This document shows, in pieces, positions 1 through 8,093 of a DNA stretch of 55,409 nucleotides; within the stretch, counting starts at the first letter, position 1; every line of letters starts with the position of its first letter. The position numbers were made by a program, and so were the translations under genes. Source of the DNA: Bacillota bacterium (lineage in GTDB: Bacteria > Bacillota > UBA4882 > UBA8346); contig JAEZCE010000043.1 of assembly GCA_023429995.1 (NCBI GenBank), positions 1-55,409 of the forward strand, read 5' to 3'. The notes beneath the pieces were generated by a model. The model was not told where the DNA came from and searched no databases. It worked only from the letters and a program-made list of their open reading frames with translations.

Positions 1-50
1 CCACTTTGAATACTAAAATCGTTTTCAAAAGCTGACAGAATTGCGTTTCG

Positions 51-70
51 TTTCTCCCTGGAGGGAGAAA
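51..70. repeat. Perfect 8-bp inverted repeat
   Basis: TTTCTCCC and GGGAGAAA are separated by TGGA. No T-run follows, so it is not a standard terminator. It lies in a stretch (1-185) where I see no convincing gene. It could be an operator or an RNA hairpin; the role is unknown. Confidence 0.4.
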
Positions 71-185
71 GATAGTATGAGGGTTGGCTTCTTTGAAGGA
101 GAAAATTTCCTAAACCATTGTCACATTATTATCTATAGTTATCGGGACAAAATCGAAGAATCCTGAATATAAGATAAAAATACAC

Positions 186-217
186 AACGCTGCGGTTTGA
201 GACCGGGGCGTTTTTTT
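186..217 (+). terminator. Probable intrinsic terminator
   Basis: AACGC at 186-190 pairs with GCGTT at 208-212, with additional CGG/CCG pairing inside and two mismatches, followed by seven Ts (211-217). It would end transcription entering from the left, from a gene outside the window. Confidence 0.5.
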
Positions 218-470
218 GACGGGTTTTCCGCTGGTCGTTATTTACCTGCGGCTTAATGGGGTGAATGGAAGGTCGTTACTCTTCTCCTCAAAGGGAACTG
301 GCTGGTATTGCGGGCCAACAGATGATGTTGAAGCTTTGTGGCGAGTAAAAGGGGGTTTACCCTTTTTTTCTTTTGATGGTATAATGGAAATAATTGAGAT
401 CTTAAGGAAACGAGGGCGCATTCGCGAATATATCATCCGGAATCCATCCCATTGGAAAGAAGATGGTTAA
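216..470 (+). other. Doubtful short reading frame in a gene-poor stretch
   Basis: A frame of up to 84 codons opens with TTG inside the T-run of the preceding terminator and has no ribosome binding site there. A GTG at 261 is an alternative start, giving 69 aa. The translation contains GWYCGP and a basic C-terminal half, and matches no family I recognise. It may be a gene remnant or chance. Apart from this frame, the 51-70 repeat and the terminator, I see nothing in 1-622. Confidence 0.15.
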
Positions 471-622
471 TATATCCCTTAAAATGCTGAACCCACAATC
501 GAACAATTTACCGTCAATCACCGGAAACCGGGTAAAAGAATCGAATCATTAAATCATCCGGTAAATCCTTGAAATTATTTACCCTTTTCTCTTTACTCTT
601 TATTTTTTATCCGAGGTGTTCC

Positions 623-3600
623 ATGTTTCATCCCTGTCTGAAAAGTTTTCATCCGGTGGTTGCGGAGTGGTTTACCCACACCTTTGGCGAGCCGACGCCG
701 CCCCAGGCCCAGGGCTGGCCGCTGATTGCCGCCGGCCAAAATGTTTTGCTGATAGCCCCGACAGGCTCCGGCAAGACCCTGGCCGCTTTCTTGAAATGCC
801 TGGATCAACTCTATCAGAATGCCGTAAACGGCTCCCTTCAAACCGGGGTGCAGGTTTTATATGTTTCTCCCTTAAAGGCGTTGAACAACGACATCTACCG
901 CAATCTGGAAGCGCCGCTGGCGGGAATCGAAGAAACAGGGCGGAAGATGGGGGTTGATTTGCCCCATCTTACAACGGCCATCCGGACCGGGGACACCCCC
1001 GGCGGGGAACGGCAAAAAATGTTGCGCCGCCCCCCGCAGATTTTGATCACCACCCCCGAGTCCTTGTTCCTGCTGTTGTCTTCGAAAGCCCGGGAAATGC
1101 TGCGAACGGTCCGCTTTGTGATCATCGACGAGATTCATACCCTTTTTCCGACCAAAAGAGGCGCCCACCTGGCCTTGTCCCTGGAAAGGTTGCAGCATTT
1201 ATTGGGGTCAGGTCGCACTTTTCAACGGATCGGGCTCTCGGCCACCATGCGCCCCCTGGATCAGGCGGCGGCATTTTTGGGAGGCAAAGAAATTCATCCT
1301 CAAAGCGGGCTTTGGCGGGATCGGCCGGTGGAAGTCGTCGATACCGGTCAAAGAAAAACTTTGGATTTGAAAATCCTTCTACCTGTGGAAGATCTGCGGG
1401 AACTTCCCGAGAAATCGATTTGGCCCCCCATCTACCGGCAGGTTTTGGATTTGGTCCGCGAACACCGGACCACCCTGGTGTTTGTCAACAACCGGCGCCT
1501 GGCGGAACGGATGACCGCCAACCTCAACGAGCTGGCAGGCGTTCAGCTGGCCAGAACCCATCACGGCAGCGTCTCCAAGGAAATGCGTTTAGAGGCCGAA
1601 AAAATGCTGAAACAAGGCGAAATCCCCTGTATTGTGGCAACCGCATCCCTGGAATTAGGCATCGATATCGGCCATATCGATCTGGTCATCCAAATCGAAT
1701 CCCCCAAAGAAGTGGCCCGGGGACTGCAAAGAGTGGGGCGGGCCGGCCATATCGTGGGGATGCCCAGCAAAGGCAGGATTATTCCCAAGACCCGGGCGGA
1801 TCTTTTGGAAACCGCGGCCGTTTTCCGGGAGATGAAAGCCGGCAGAGTTGAACCGGTGAAGGCCATTTTCAATGGTTTGGATGTGCTGGCCCAACAACTG
1901 GTGGCCCTGACAACCGAGGGAGAATGGAGTGTCCCCGAGGCTTTTCAGGTCGTCCGGGGTTCTTACAATTATCATTCTCTGCCCGAAAAGGTTTTTCTAA
2001 ATGTCCTGGCCATGCTGGCCGGGAATTTCGAGACCAAAGACTTCGTCGACCTGCGTCCGCGGCTGTTTTGGGACCGGCAACTCGGAGTCTTGAAAGCCAA
2101 CTCTTATGGGGTACGGTTGGTATATTCCAGCGGCGGGACCATCCCGGACCGCGGTTATTACGGCGTGTATTTGCAAGGCTCCAACCTGCGCCTGGGCGAG
2201 TTGGATGAAGAATTCGTTTATGAGCGGCGTTTGCATGAACGGTTTGTGCTGGGAACTTCGGTGTGGAAAATCGAAGAACTCCGGCAGGACCGGGTGATCG
2301 TCAGCCCTTCCCAAAAAGGCGGGGAAGCCATCGTACCCTTTTGGAAGGCCGATCCCGGAGGGCGTTCTTACGAACTGGGAAAGCGGATCGGCGCTTTTTT
2401 TGGGGAAATCGAGGATCATCTGAAGGCTGGCGATCTCCAAGACTGGCTGGAATCGGAATGCGCTTTGTCTCCGGAAGTATCCCAAAATCTTTACCGGTAT
2501 GTGGAAGCCCAAAAGCAATCTCTTCAGTACATCCATACCGACCGGCGCCTGGTGGTCGAAGAATTCCCCGACGAGATTGGGGAGTGGCGGGTCTTGCTCC
2601 ATTCCCCGTTCGGGATGAGGCTCCATTTGGCCCTCGGCTTACTGATCCAAAACATCTGGGAAAAGGATTTCCAAATGAAGGTTGAGGCGGTTCCCATGGA
2701 TGAGGGGATTATGTTTCATCTGCAAGGAAGCCAGACGCCCCCGGAAATTCCTTGGGGGGACTTAAACCCTATCGGTTTGGAAGAGAAGCTGGCCGGGCTG
2801 GTTTCGGGTTCGGCGCTTTTTGGGATTACCTTCCGGCAGACGGCCCAACTTTCCTTGGTCATGCCGCGGGCCGGGTTTGGGCGGAAAAGGAATCCTTTTT
2901 GGCTATCCCGGCTCAAGGCGGGGAACTTGTTGCATACAGTGGCTAAGTATCAGGATTTCCCCCTGGTGATGGAAACCTATCGCGCCATTTTACAGGATTA
3001 TTTTGATTTGGAGGGATTGCTCGAAGTCCTGGGCGACATCCGTCAGGGCCGGATTCAGGTCCGCCGTTATCAGCACAAGACCCCTTCGCCGTTTGCGGGG
3101 GGCCACTTATTCAATTTTATCGGCAATTTCATGTATGAAGGAGAAGCGCCCCAAGGGGAACAGCGTTTGCAAATGTTTGGCCTGGGGCGGGGGACCTTGA
3201 AAGTCATCCTTGGGAAGCAAGGGCTCCGGAATGTGATTGCCCCCGGGGTGTTGCGTAATGTTAGGGCCAAAGTCAGGGGGTCCGGCCTTTTGGGTGGGGA
3301 TTTGAATGGGGATTCCTTCGCAAGTTGGCTGGAAAAGGTTGGCGACCTTTCCCTTGATGAAATACCGGAGCTTTTTCCCGCTCAGGCCCGGCAGGTTGAA
3401 AACTATGTCCGGGAGTTCATTGAACTTGGAAAAATCCTTTGCATTCCGGCAGGACACGCTGAGCCCCTGCTGGTTGCCTTGTGGGAAGCCCCCTGTTATT
3501 TGCGGGGATTGCCGGAAATCCCCTCCAAAATAGCAGCGGATATTCGCGCTAGAATTCAAGCCCGGCCGGGTTTTGACGCTCAAAAACCCATTAGCGGAGC

Positions 3601-5071
3601 GGAGGCCCGCGCTCGTATCATTCAACGCTATGTCAAGACTCACGGCCCTTTCCAAATCGCGGACATCGTTAGCCGCTACGGATTTTCCCAGCAGGAAGTG
3701 GCGGCGGAGTTAACGGTGATGGCGGCCGAGAACTTAGTGGAATCGGGAGAATTCATCCCCGGAGGCAGCGGTGAGGAATGGTGCGATGTCGGGATTTTGG
3801 AAGAAATCCACCGCCGTAGTCTGGCCCAGGCCCGTAGGGAAGTAGAGCCGCGGGGCCCGTTGGAATACGGAGCCTTTTTGGCCAGGTGGCAAGGGATTGG
3901 CGGGCGGCGGGAGGGCTTCGACGGCCTGGCCGCCACTTTGGAACAATTAGCCGGGCTATGGCTGCCGGCGGGGATGTGGGAAAACAGCGTCTTGCCCGGA
4001 AGAGTCCGGGATTTCAGCCCCGCTCTGTTGGATCAGTTAATCGCCAGCGGACAATTTTTTTGGCGGGCCCGTGGCCGGGAACAGCAACTTCAACTCTGTT
4101 TTGAAAAGGCAATGGCCGGTGAAAATCAATTCGCCGAAGAGAGGGTTTCCAAGGAACCCATGGCTTACTCCCCCTCCGCGCCGTCCATCGGCGGCGATGC
4201 CCAAATCCTGCGCCGATTGCTGGAGACTCGGGGCGCTTTATCCTTGCCCCAGATTTTACGGGAAACCGGGATGTCGACGGTCCTTGCCTGGCAAACGCTG
4301 GAGGAATTGATTGGGCAAGGGGCCGTCACCAATGACACGCTGGGCCCGATCCGTTTTTTGCTGCAAAGCCGTCCCGGAGACCGGACGGGCGCAAAAGGAG
4401 TGCTTACGCTTGGTGTCCTTGCCCAAATGGGACGGTGGTCTTTGTCGCCCCCGCCCGGGATCCCCAATCCGGAGGCCTGGGCCTCAACCTTGATCAACCG
4501 CTATGGCATTATCTGCCGGGAAATGGCCCGGCAGGAATCGGTTTCCTGGGGCGAGAGCTATTCATATTACGACTATCTGGAACAGATTGGAAAAGTCCGC
4601 CGGGGTTTCTTCTGTAGCCATTTAAGCGGCGTTCAATTTGCCTTGCCGAAGGCCGTTGAAGAACTGCGTTCTTCTCCGGGGCAGGATTTACCGGAGTTTT
4701 ACGGGTTGCAATGGAATGATCCCGCCAATTATCTTGGGTTTATTCATGACCGGGGGGAGGGGGAAAATCCATCCGGTTCTTATGATTTTGTGGTTTTTCA
4801 GGCCGGTAAACCCATATTGGCGGCAGGTGGAAAAAAATTGAAACTATATTGCCTGGGAAAAAGCCTGTCTGAGCGGGAACCGGCCGGGCTAAGACAACCG
4901 CTGCGGACCTTATTGACGATTTTATACAAGGTCTACCGCGATCAGAAAATCATCGTCACCCATTGGAATGAATTGCCCGTCGTAGAAACGGGAATGGCTG
5001 ATGTTTTGGCCGGACTGAGGTTTGAAAAAGGAATCCGCGAGATGACCCTGTGGCCTTCCGATCGTATCTGA
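623..5071 (+). CDS. lhr: Lhr-type ATP-dependent DNA/RNA helicase (long form)
   Basis: Superfamily 2 helicase of the Lhr (large helicase-related) group, 1482 aa, close to the ~1500 aa of the long bacterial form. The N-terminal core shows the Walker A motif APTGSGKT (45-52), the DEIH box (169-172), SAT (206-208) and motif VI QRVGRAGH (369-376). The remaining ~1000 residues fit the Lhr winged-helix and large C-terminal region. Characterised Lhr proteins are 3'-5' translocases linked to DNA repair and, in some species, RNA processing. The frame is open upstream to a TTG at 569, but ATG 623 is preferred: GAGGTG at 613-618 sits just before it and the protein then starts directly with the helicase N-terminus. 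The gene looks more GC-rich than the sbp/DUF881 region further right. It is probably cotranscribed with the two small genes downstream. Confidence 0.93.
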   Translation: MFHPCLKSFHPVVAEWFTHTFGEPTPPQAQGWPLIAAGQNVLLIAPTGSGKTLAAFLKCLDQLYQNAVNGSLQTGVQVLYVSPLKALNNDIYRNLEAPLAGIEETGRKMGVDLPHLTTAIRTGDTPGGERQKMLRRPPQILITTPESLFLLLSSKAREMLRTVRFVIIDEIHTLFPTKRGAHLALSLERLQHLLGSGRTFQRIGLSATMRPLDQAAAFLGGKEIHPQSGLWRDRPVEVVDTGQRKTLDLKILLPVEDLRELPEKSIWPPIYRQVLDLVREHRTTLVFVNNRRLAERMTANLNELAGVQLARTHHGSVSKEMRLEAEKMLKQGEIPCIVATASLELGIDIGHIDLVIQIESPKEVARGLQRVGRAGHIVGMPSKGRIIPKTRADLLETAAVFREMKAGRVEPVKAIFNGLDVLAQQLVALTTEGEWSVPEAFQVVRGSYNYHSLPEKVFLNVLAMLAGNFETKDFVDLRPRLFWDRQLGVLKANSYGVRLVYSSGGTIPDRGYYGVYLQGSNLRLGELDEEFVYERRLHERFVLGTSVWKIEELRQDRVIVSPSQKGGEAIVPFWKADPGGRSYELGKRIGAFFGEIEDHLKAGDLQDWLESECALSPEVSQNLYRYVEAQKQSLQYIHTDRRLVVEEFPDEIGEWRVLLHSPFGMRLHLALGLLIQNIWEKDFQMKVEAVPMDEGIMFHLQGSQTPPEIPWGDLNPIGLEEKLAGLVSGSALFGITFRQTAQLSLVMPRAGFGRKRNPFWLSRLKAGNLLHTVAKYQDFPLVMETYRAILQDYFDLEGLLEVLGDIRQGRIQVRRYQHKTPSPFAGGHLFNFIGNFMYEGEAPQGEQRLQMFGLGRGTLKVILGKQGLRNVIAPGVLRNVRAKVRGSGLLGGDLNGDSFASWLEKVGDLSLDEIPELFPAQARQVENYVREFIELGKILCIPAGHAEPLLVALWEAPCYLRGLPEIPSKIAADIRARIQARPGFDAQKPISGAEARARIIQRYVKTHGPFQIADIVSRYGFSQQEVAAELTVMAAENLVESGEFIPGGSGEEWCDVGILEEIHRRSLAQARREVEPRGPLEYGAFLARWQGIGGRREGFDGLAATLEQLAGLWLPAGMWENSVLPGRVRDFSPALLDQLIASGQFFWRARGREQQLQLCFEKAMAGENQFAEERVSKEPMAYSPSAPSIGGDAQILRRLLETRGALSLPQILRETGMSTVLAWQTLEELIGQGAVTNDTLGPIRFLLQSRPGDRTGAKGVLTLGVLAQMGRWSLSPPPGIPNPEAWASTLINRYGIICREMARQESVSWGESYSYYDYLEQIGKVRRGFFCSHLSGVQFALPKAVEELRSSPGQDLPEFYGLQWNDPANYLGFIHDRGEGENPSGSYDFVVFQAGKPILAAGGKKLKLYCLGKSLSEREPAGLRQPLRTLLTILYKVYRDQKIIVTHWNELPVVETGMADVLAGLRFEKGIREMTLWPSDRI

Positions 5072-5141
5072 ACGCGGGGTTTTTGAATACCCTTGATAAA
5101 TGAGCAGATACTATTGGGGAAACCAAACGAGGAGGCAGTCA

Positions 5142-5540
5142 ATGGTTGATTTAATTGATAGGGTAAAACAGGGGCTTGATAAAGGGGTTGCGGTTGTTTC
5201 GGTCAAATCCAAAGAAATGATGGAGGTCGTTAAAATCAAGAATCAGCTCGGCGTCCTCCGGAATCAACGGGAAAGCGCTTTTTCCCTTTTGGGGGAAATC
5301 GTTTATCAAATGTATCTGCAAAATGGTTTTAATGAAGAAAAAATCCGCAATAAATGCGAGATTATCGCTTTGCTCGCCAGTCAAATTCTTGAAAAGGAAA
5401 ACGATTTGAGAGAGCTCCATGTCCGGGCCGAGGTGGCGCTGGGCAAGTCTTTTTGCATAACTTGCGGGTCGCAGTTGCCCCCCGGAGCGCTTTATTGCAG
5501 CAAATGCGGGGAAAAAATCGGGGAATTTGAAAACCGTTAA
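5142..5540 (+). CDS. Zinc-ribbon protein with coiled-coil-like N-terminal region
   Basis: A 132-aa soluble protein. Residues ~20-100 are charged, alpha-helical and coiled-coil-like. The C-terminus holds two CxxC knuckles (C105/C108 and C119/C122) spaced as in a small zinc ribbon. Start chosen at ATG 5142, which follows GGAGG (5131-5135); an in-frame ATG at 5100 lacks such a site. It lies between lhr and ymxH, 54 nt before the ymxH start, and is probably in the same transcript. Similar small zinc-ribbon proteins occur in many Bacillota without assigned function. I can name the fold, not the role. Confidence 0.8.
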   Translation: MVDLIDRVKQGLDKGVAVVSVKSKEMMEVVKIKNQLGVLRNQRESAFSLLGEIVYQMYLQNGFNEEKIRNKCEIIALLASQILEKENDLRELHVRAEVALGKSFCITCGSQLPPGALYCSKCGEKIGEFENR

Positions 5541-5593
5541 TGATTAAGAAGCTTCCGGCATACCTTTTAGTAATAAAAAAGCTGGAGGAAGCG

Positions 5594-5836
5594 ATGCGTT
5601 TAAGTGAACTGGCAGGTAAAGAAGTGATTGACGTCAAAACCGGCGACCGGTTGGGTGTCATTCAAAAAAGCGAACTGTTGGTGAATACGCAGAAGGGGAC
5701 GGTGGAAGCCTTGATATTGGTCAAACAAGGGTGGACCGGTCGGGAAAAAGTGATTCAGACGATTCCTTGGAGGGATATTCAAAAAATCAGCGAAGAATTA
5801 ATTCTGGTATCCGGAAAAAACGAGCCTGGGTCGTGA
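5594..5836 (+). CDS. ymxH: YlmC/YmxH-family PRC-barrel sporulation-associated protein
   Basis: An 80-aa single-domain PRC-barrel protein. The opening MRLSELAGKEVIDV and the GDRLGV, ALIL and IPW segments are typical of YlmC/YmxH. In Bacillus subtilis ymxH lies directly upstream of the dipicolinate synthase genes; here it precedes dapB and then dpaAB, so the neighbourhood is conserved. Start at ATG 5594 after GGAGG (5584-5588). An in-frame ATG at 5540 would add 18 residues foreign to the family. The molecular function is not established. Confidence 0.85.
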   Translation: MRLSELAGKEVIDVKTGDRLGVIQKSELLVNTQKGTVEALILVKQGWTGREKVIQTIPWRDIQKISEELILVSGKNEPGS

Positions 5837-5897
5837 GGGTCAGTAAGATAAGCGCCGTTTGATCAAGTTTTAAGCCGTCGCTGAAAGCAAAACCGAC

Positions 5898-5926
5898 TTG
5901 ACAGTTGCGGCGTTTTATAGTAAAAA
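5898..5926 (+). promoter_or_regulatory. Candidate sigma-A promoter ahead of the lysine leader
   Basis: A perfect TTGACA (5898-5903) is followed after 17 nt by TAAAAA (5921-5926), a weak -10. A transcript would start near 5932, inside the first arm of the terminator at 5931-5959, and then run into the lysine riboswitch. No better promoter is visible between ymxH and the aptamer. Confidence 0.4.
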
Positions 5927-5930
5927 GGAG

Positions 5931-5959
5931 ATAGAAGTTAAACGGACTTCTATTTTTTT
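5931..5959 (+). terminator. Intrinsic terminator after ymxH
   Basis: ATAGAAGT (5931-5938) pairs perfectly with ACTTCTAT (5946-5953) around a 7-nt loop, followed by a seven-T run (5953-5959). It would stop readthrough from lhr/ymxH before the lysine riboswitch. Its first arm overlaps the predicted start of the downstream transcript, so transcripts from that promoter may lack the full hairpin. Confidence 0.7.
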
Positions 5960-5967
5960 ATATTTGT

Positions 5968-6191
5968 GGTAGAGTAGAGGCGCGAAATAGATGAGTAACT
6001 CCGTGGAGGCCGGGCCTGCCGAGGAAAGGGAGCCAAAGGGTATTTCGCCGAAGTCGGAAAAAACCTGTTTCGGGTTGGATTTTTTTAAACTCCCCCAATA
6101 CGGGCCCATCATTTCCGGCTGGTACTGTCGATGAACAATCCCGGTACTGGTAACTGTCGCAAAAAAATGACAGTTACAGAGCTATCTTACC
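5968..6191 (+). ncRNA. Lysine riboswitch (L-box) aptamer
   Basis: The leader carries the family's conserved blocks in order: GTAGAGGCGCG-like sequence near 5974-5984, ATGAGTA, GGAG, GAAAGG, CGCCGAAG near 6046-6053, and two later GGTACTG/ACTGTC segments. The ends close as a P1 helix: GGTAGAGTAG (5968-5977) pairs with CTATCTTACC (6182-6191) with one mismatch. It precedes dapB, a lysine pathway gene, matching the known role: lysine binding favours termination. The boundary is set by P1 and is approximate. Confidence 0.9.
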
Positions 6192-6225
6192 GCCAAACGA
6201 ATTCTTGAGGAATTCAAGGTTGGCG
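6191..6225 (+). promoter_or_regulatory. Putative antiterminator of the lysine riboswitch
   Basis: CGCCAA (6191-6196) can pair with TTGGCG (6220-6225), enclosing a second helix GAATTC (6199-6204) / GAATTC (6210-6215). This fold uses bases 6220-6224, which are also needed by the terminator's first arm, so the two structures exclude each other. The antiterminator's outer strand also borders the 3' side of P1, giving the aptamer a way to influence it. Confidence 0.6.
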
Positions 6226-6242
6226 AGGGCCAACCTTTTTTT
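6216..6242 (+). terminator. Riboswitch-controlled intrinsic terminator
   Basis: AAGGTTGGC (6216-6224) pairs perfectly with GCCAACCTT (6229-6237) around GAGG, followed by Ts to 6242. It lies 74 nt before the dapB start and is the expression platform of the lysine riboswitch. Confidence 0.85.
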
Positions 6243-6319
6243 CTATCCGGGCCGACAAGAATCTGTACATATAACAACGAACAACCATCATCATGGGATT
6301 GTCTAAGGAGTGAATCAAA

Positions 6320-7117
6320 TTGGGCGAAATTAAGGTTTTGGTTTCCGGCGCTTCCGGAAAAATGGGCCGGGAGGTTTGCAAGGCGGTTACCGGAGATTCC
6401 CAGCTTCAACTGGTCGGTGCGGTTGATAGGACCAATATAGGGAAGGATATCGGTTCTCTCATCGGTTCCGAACCTCTGAATATTGCCGTTTCCGGTGAAC
6501 TCGCGGCGGGACTGGATTCGTGCCGGCCGGAGGTAGTCATCGATTTTACGGCTCCGGCGACTGTAATGGAAAACATCCGCACGGTTCTAAAGGCGGGGGC
6601 GCATATTGTTGTCGGCACTACCGGTTTGACCCCGGAAAATCTCCGAGAGATCGAAGGTTTATGCAAAGAGTACGGTGTTAATGCTTTGGTCGCGCCGAAC
6701 TTCGCAGTCGGGGCGCTGCTGATGATGCGGTTTGCGGCGACAGCGGGCAAGTATTTCCCGCAGGTGGAGATCATCGAACTTCATCATGATCAAAAACTGG
6801 ACGCCCCGTCCGGAACTTCCATTAAAACCGCGGAGATGATCCTGGCCGGACGGGATACGCAAGCCCCGGTAACCATTGGCGAGGAGAAAATCAAAGGGGT
6901 TCGCGGCGGGGAAATGAATGGCATCCATCTTCACAGTGTGCGTTTGCCCGGATTAATCGCCCATCAGGAAGTCATCTTCGGCGGTGAGGGACAAACCCTT
7001 ACCATCCGTCATGACTCCATCAGCAGGGAGTCCTTTATGCCGGGCGTGATACTGGCTGTTAAAATGGTTCCCGGTAGGCCCGGATTGACTTATGGCTTAG
7101 AGCATTATCTTTTTTAA
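6320..7117 (+). CDS. dapB: 4-hydroxy-tetrahydrodipicolinate reductase
   Basis: Reduces the DapA product with NAD(P)H on the route to diaminopimelate and lysine. At 265 aa it has normal length. The Rossmann loop GASGKMG spans 10-16. The catalytic segment ELHHDQKLDAPSGT (153-166) has the expected His155 and Lys159. VGTTG and a C-terminal FGGEGQTLTIRHDS segment are also typical. Start is TTG 6320, 7 nt after AAGGAGTGA (6305-6313). It is the first gene behind the lysine riboswitch, so it should be repressed by lysine. In Bacillus subtilis dapB lies elsewhere; here it stands between ymxH and dpaA. Confidence 0.96.
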   Translation: MGEIKVLVSGASGKMGREVCKAVTGDSQLQLVGAVDRTNIGKDIGSLIGSEPLNIAVSGELAAGLDSCRPEVVIDFTAPATVMENIRTVLKAGAHIVVGTTGLTPENLREIEGLCKEYGVNALVAPNFAVGALLMMRFAATAGKYFPQVEIIELHHDQKLDAPSGTSIKTAEMILAGRDTQAPVTIGEEKIKGVRGGEMNGIHLHSVRLPGLIAHQEVIFGGEGQTLTIRHDSISRESFMPGVILAVKMVPGRPGLTYGLEHYLF

Positions 7118-7125
7118 TAAACTTT

Positions 7126-7154
7126 CACCTCCCTTTTCCACTTGGAATATACTA
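7126..7154 (+). promoter_or_regulatory. Candidate sigma-K promoter for dpaAB
   Basis: CACC (7126-7129) matches the sigma-K -35 form. After 16 nt comes AATATACTA (7146-7154), one base off the sigma-K -10 form CATAnnnTA. The predicted start is near 7161, about 33 nt before the dpaA GTG. In Bacillus subtilis the dipicolinate synthase operon is sigma-K dependent, so location and role fit. It was found by eye, and short consensus matches carry real false-positive risk. Confidence 0.5.
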
Positions 7155-7185
7155 CATCAGCATGTTTTTAAGTTGGAAAAGGAGG
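7128..7185 (+). promoter_or_regulatory. Hairpin masking the dpaA ribosome binding site
   Basis: CCTCC (7128-7132) and TTTTCCA (7134-7140) can pair with GGAGG (7181-7185) and TGGAAAA (7174-7180), a 12-bp helix with one bulged C. GGAGG is the dpaA Shine-Dalgarno. The left arm lies upstream of the start predicted for the sigma-K-like promoter, so only RNA reading through from dapB would contain the whole hairpin. Confidence 0.5.
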
Positions 7186-7193
7186 AGCCTTAG

Positions 7194-8093
7194 GTGAAAT
7201 CGATTTCGGAATTACAGGCAACAGTCGTTGGCGGAGATGCCAGACAAATTGTTGTTGCCGAAAGTTTAACCACACTTTTTAAAAAAGTAAAAATCTTTGG
7301 TCATCCTCAGGCGGCGGTTCCCGACAGGCTGGAATGTCATTCCGACCTTGTAGAAGCTCTGGTTGACGCCGATGTGGTTTTGCTTCCCATCGGCGGGATC
7401 AATGATGAGGGTTTGATATGGAGTTATAAAGGAAAACCCCGGATTGATTTCGGGGGGTATATGAGTTCTTTGAATCCGGGAACTATCATCGTAACCGGCT
7501 CCATCACCGAAGGTTGGTCCGATATTGCTGGTTTCAATCGTTTGAAAGTCATTTCATATGCAGATAACGATGAAATTGCCATTTTAAACTCGATTCCGAC
7601 CGCAGAAGGAACATTACAATTTGCGATGGAAGAATTGCCGATTACGATCCACGGCAGCCGGGTGATGGTAATCGGGTTTGGCCGGGTTGGAATGAGTGTA
7701 GCCCGCATTTTCAAGGCGTTAAACGCCGAAGTTGTTGTCACCGCCAGGCGGAAGGAATCATTGGCCAGAGCCAAGGAAATGGGGTGCGCCACGGTTCCCT
7801 TGGAGGGTTGGAGTGAGCTTGCCAAGACAGCCGATTTGTTGATTAACACCGTACCCGCGTTGATGATTGACGATCCGATTCTGGCAAAGTTAGCTCCCCA
7901 AACGGTGATTATTGATTTAGCCTCGGCGCCCGGCGGAACTGATTTCAAAGCTGCCGAGCGCCTCCGGATTAAGGCGATTTTAGCGCCGGGTTTACCCGGT
8001 TTGGTAGCTCCAAAAACCGCCGGAGAAGTTTTAGCCTCCACCATCCCCAAGTTAATTCAAGATTTCTTTCGTGAAGGGGGTGGAGCTTTATGA
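7194..8093 (+). CDS. dpaA: Dipicolinate synthase subunit A
   Basis: Subunit A of the mother-cell enzyme that makes dipicolinic acid for the spore core (also called spoVFA). At 299 aa it matches the usual length. It resembles NAD(P)-binding dehydrogenases: the nucleotide loop is GFGRVG (161-166) inside VMVIGFGRVGMSVARIF. Start is GTG 7194, 6 nt after AAGGAGGAG (7179-7187). Its stop overlaps the dpaB start (ATGA), so the subunits are translationally coupled. A sigma-K-like promoter and an RBS-masking hairpin precede it. Its presence strongly implies an endospore former. Confidence 0.95.
   Translation: MKSISELQATVVGGDARQIVVAESLTTLFKKVKIFGHPQAAVPDRLECHSDLVEALVDADVVLLPIGGINDEGLIWSYKGKPRIDFGGYMSSLNPGTIIVTGSITEGWSDIAGFNRLKVISYADNDEIAILNSIPTAEGTLQFAMEELPITIHGSRVMVIGFGRVGMSVARIFKALNAEVVVTARRKESLARAKEMGCATVPLEGWSELAKTADLLINTVPALMIDDPILAKLAPQTVIIDLASAPGGTDFKAAERLRIKAILAPGLPGLVAPKTAGEVLASTIPKLIQDFFREGGGAL

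Noticed and set aside
1312..1851. 179-codon plus-strand frame overlapping lhr
   Set aside because: The translation is arginine/glycine/proline-rich, as expected from a shifted frame of a GC-rich gene.
1997..2626. Long minus-strand frame inside lhr (209 codons)
   Set aside because: It is antisense to a strong helicase gene, lacks a ribosome site and has no recognisable motif. The same holds for the 208-codon minus-strand frame at 7424-8050 in dpaA.
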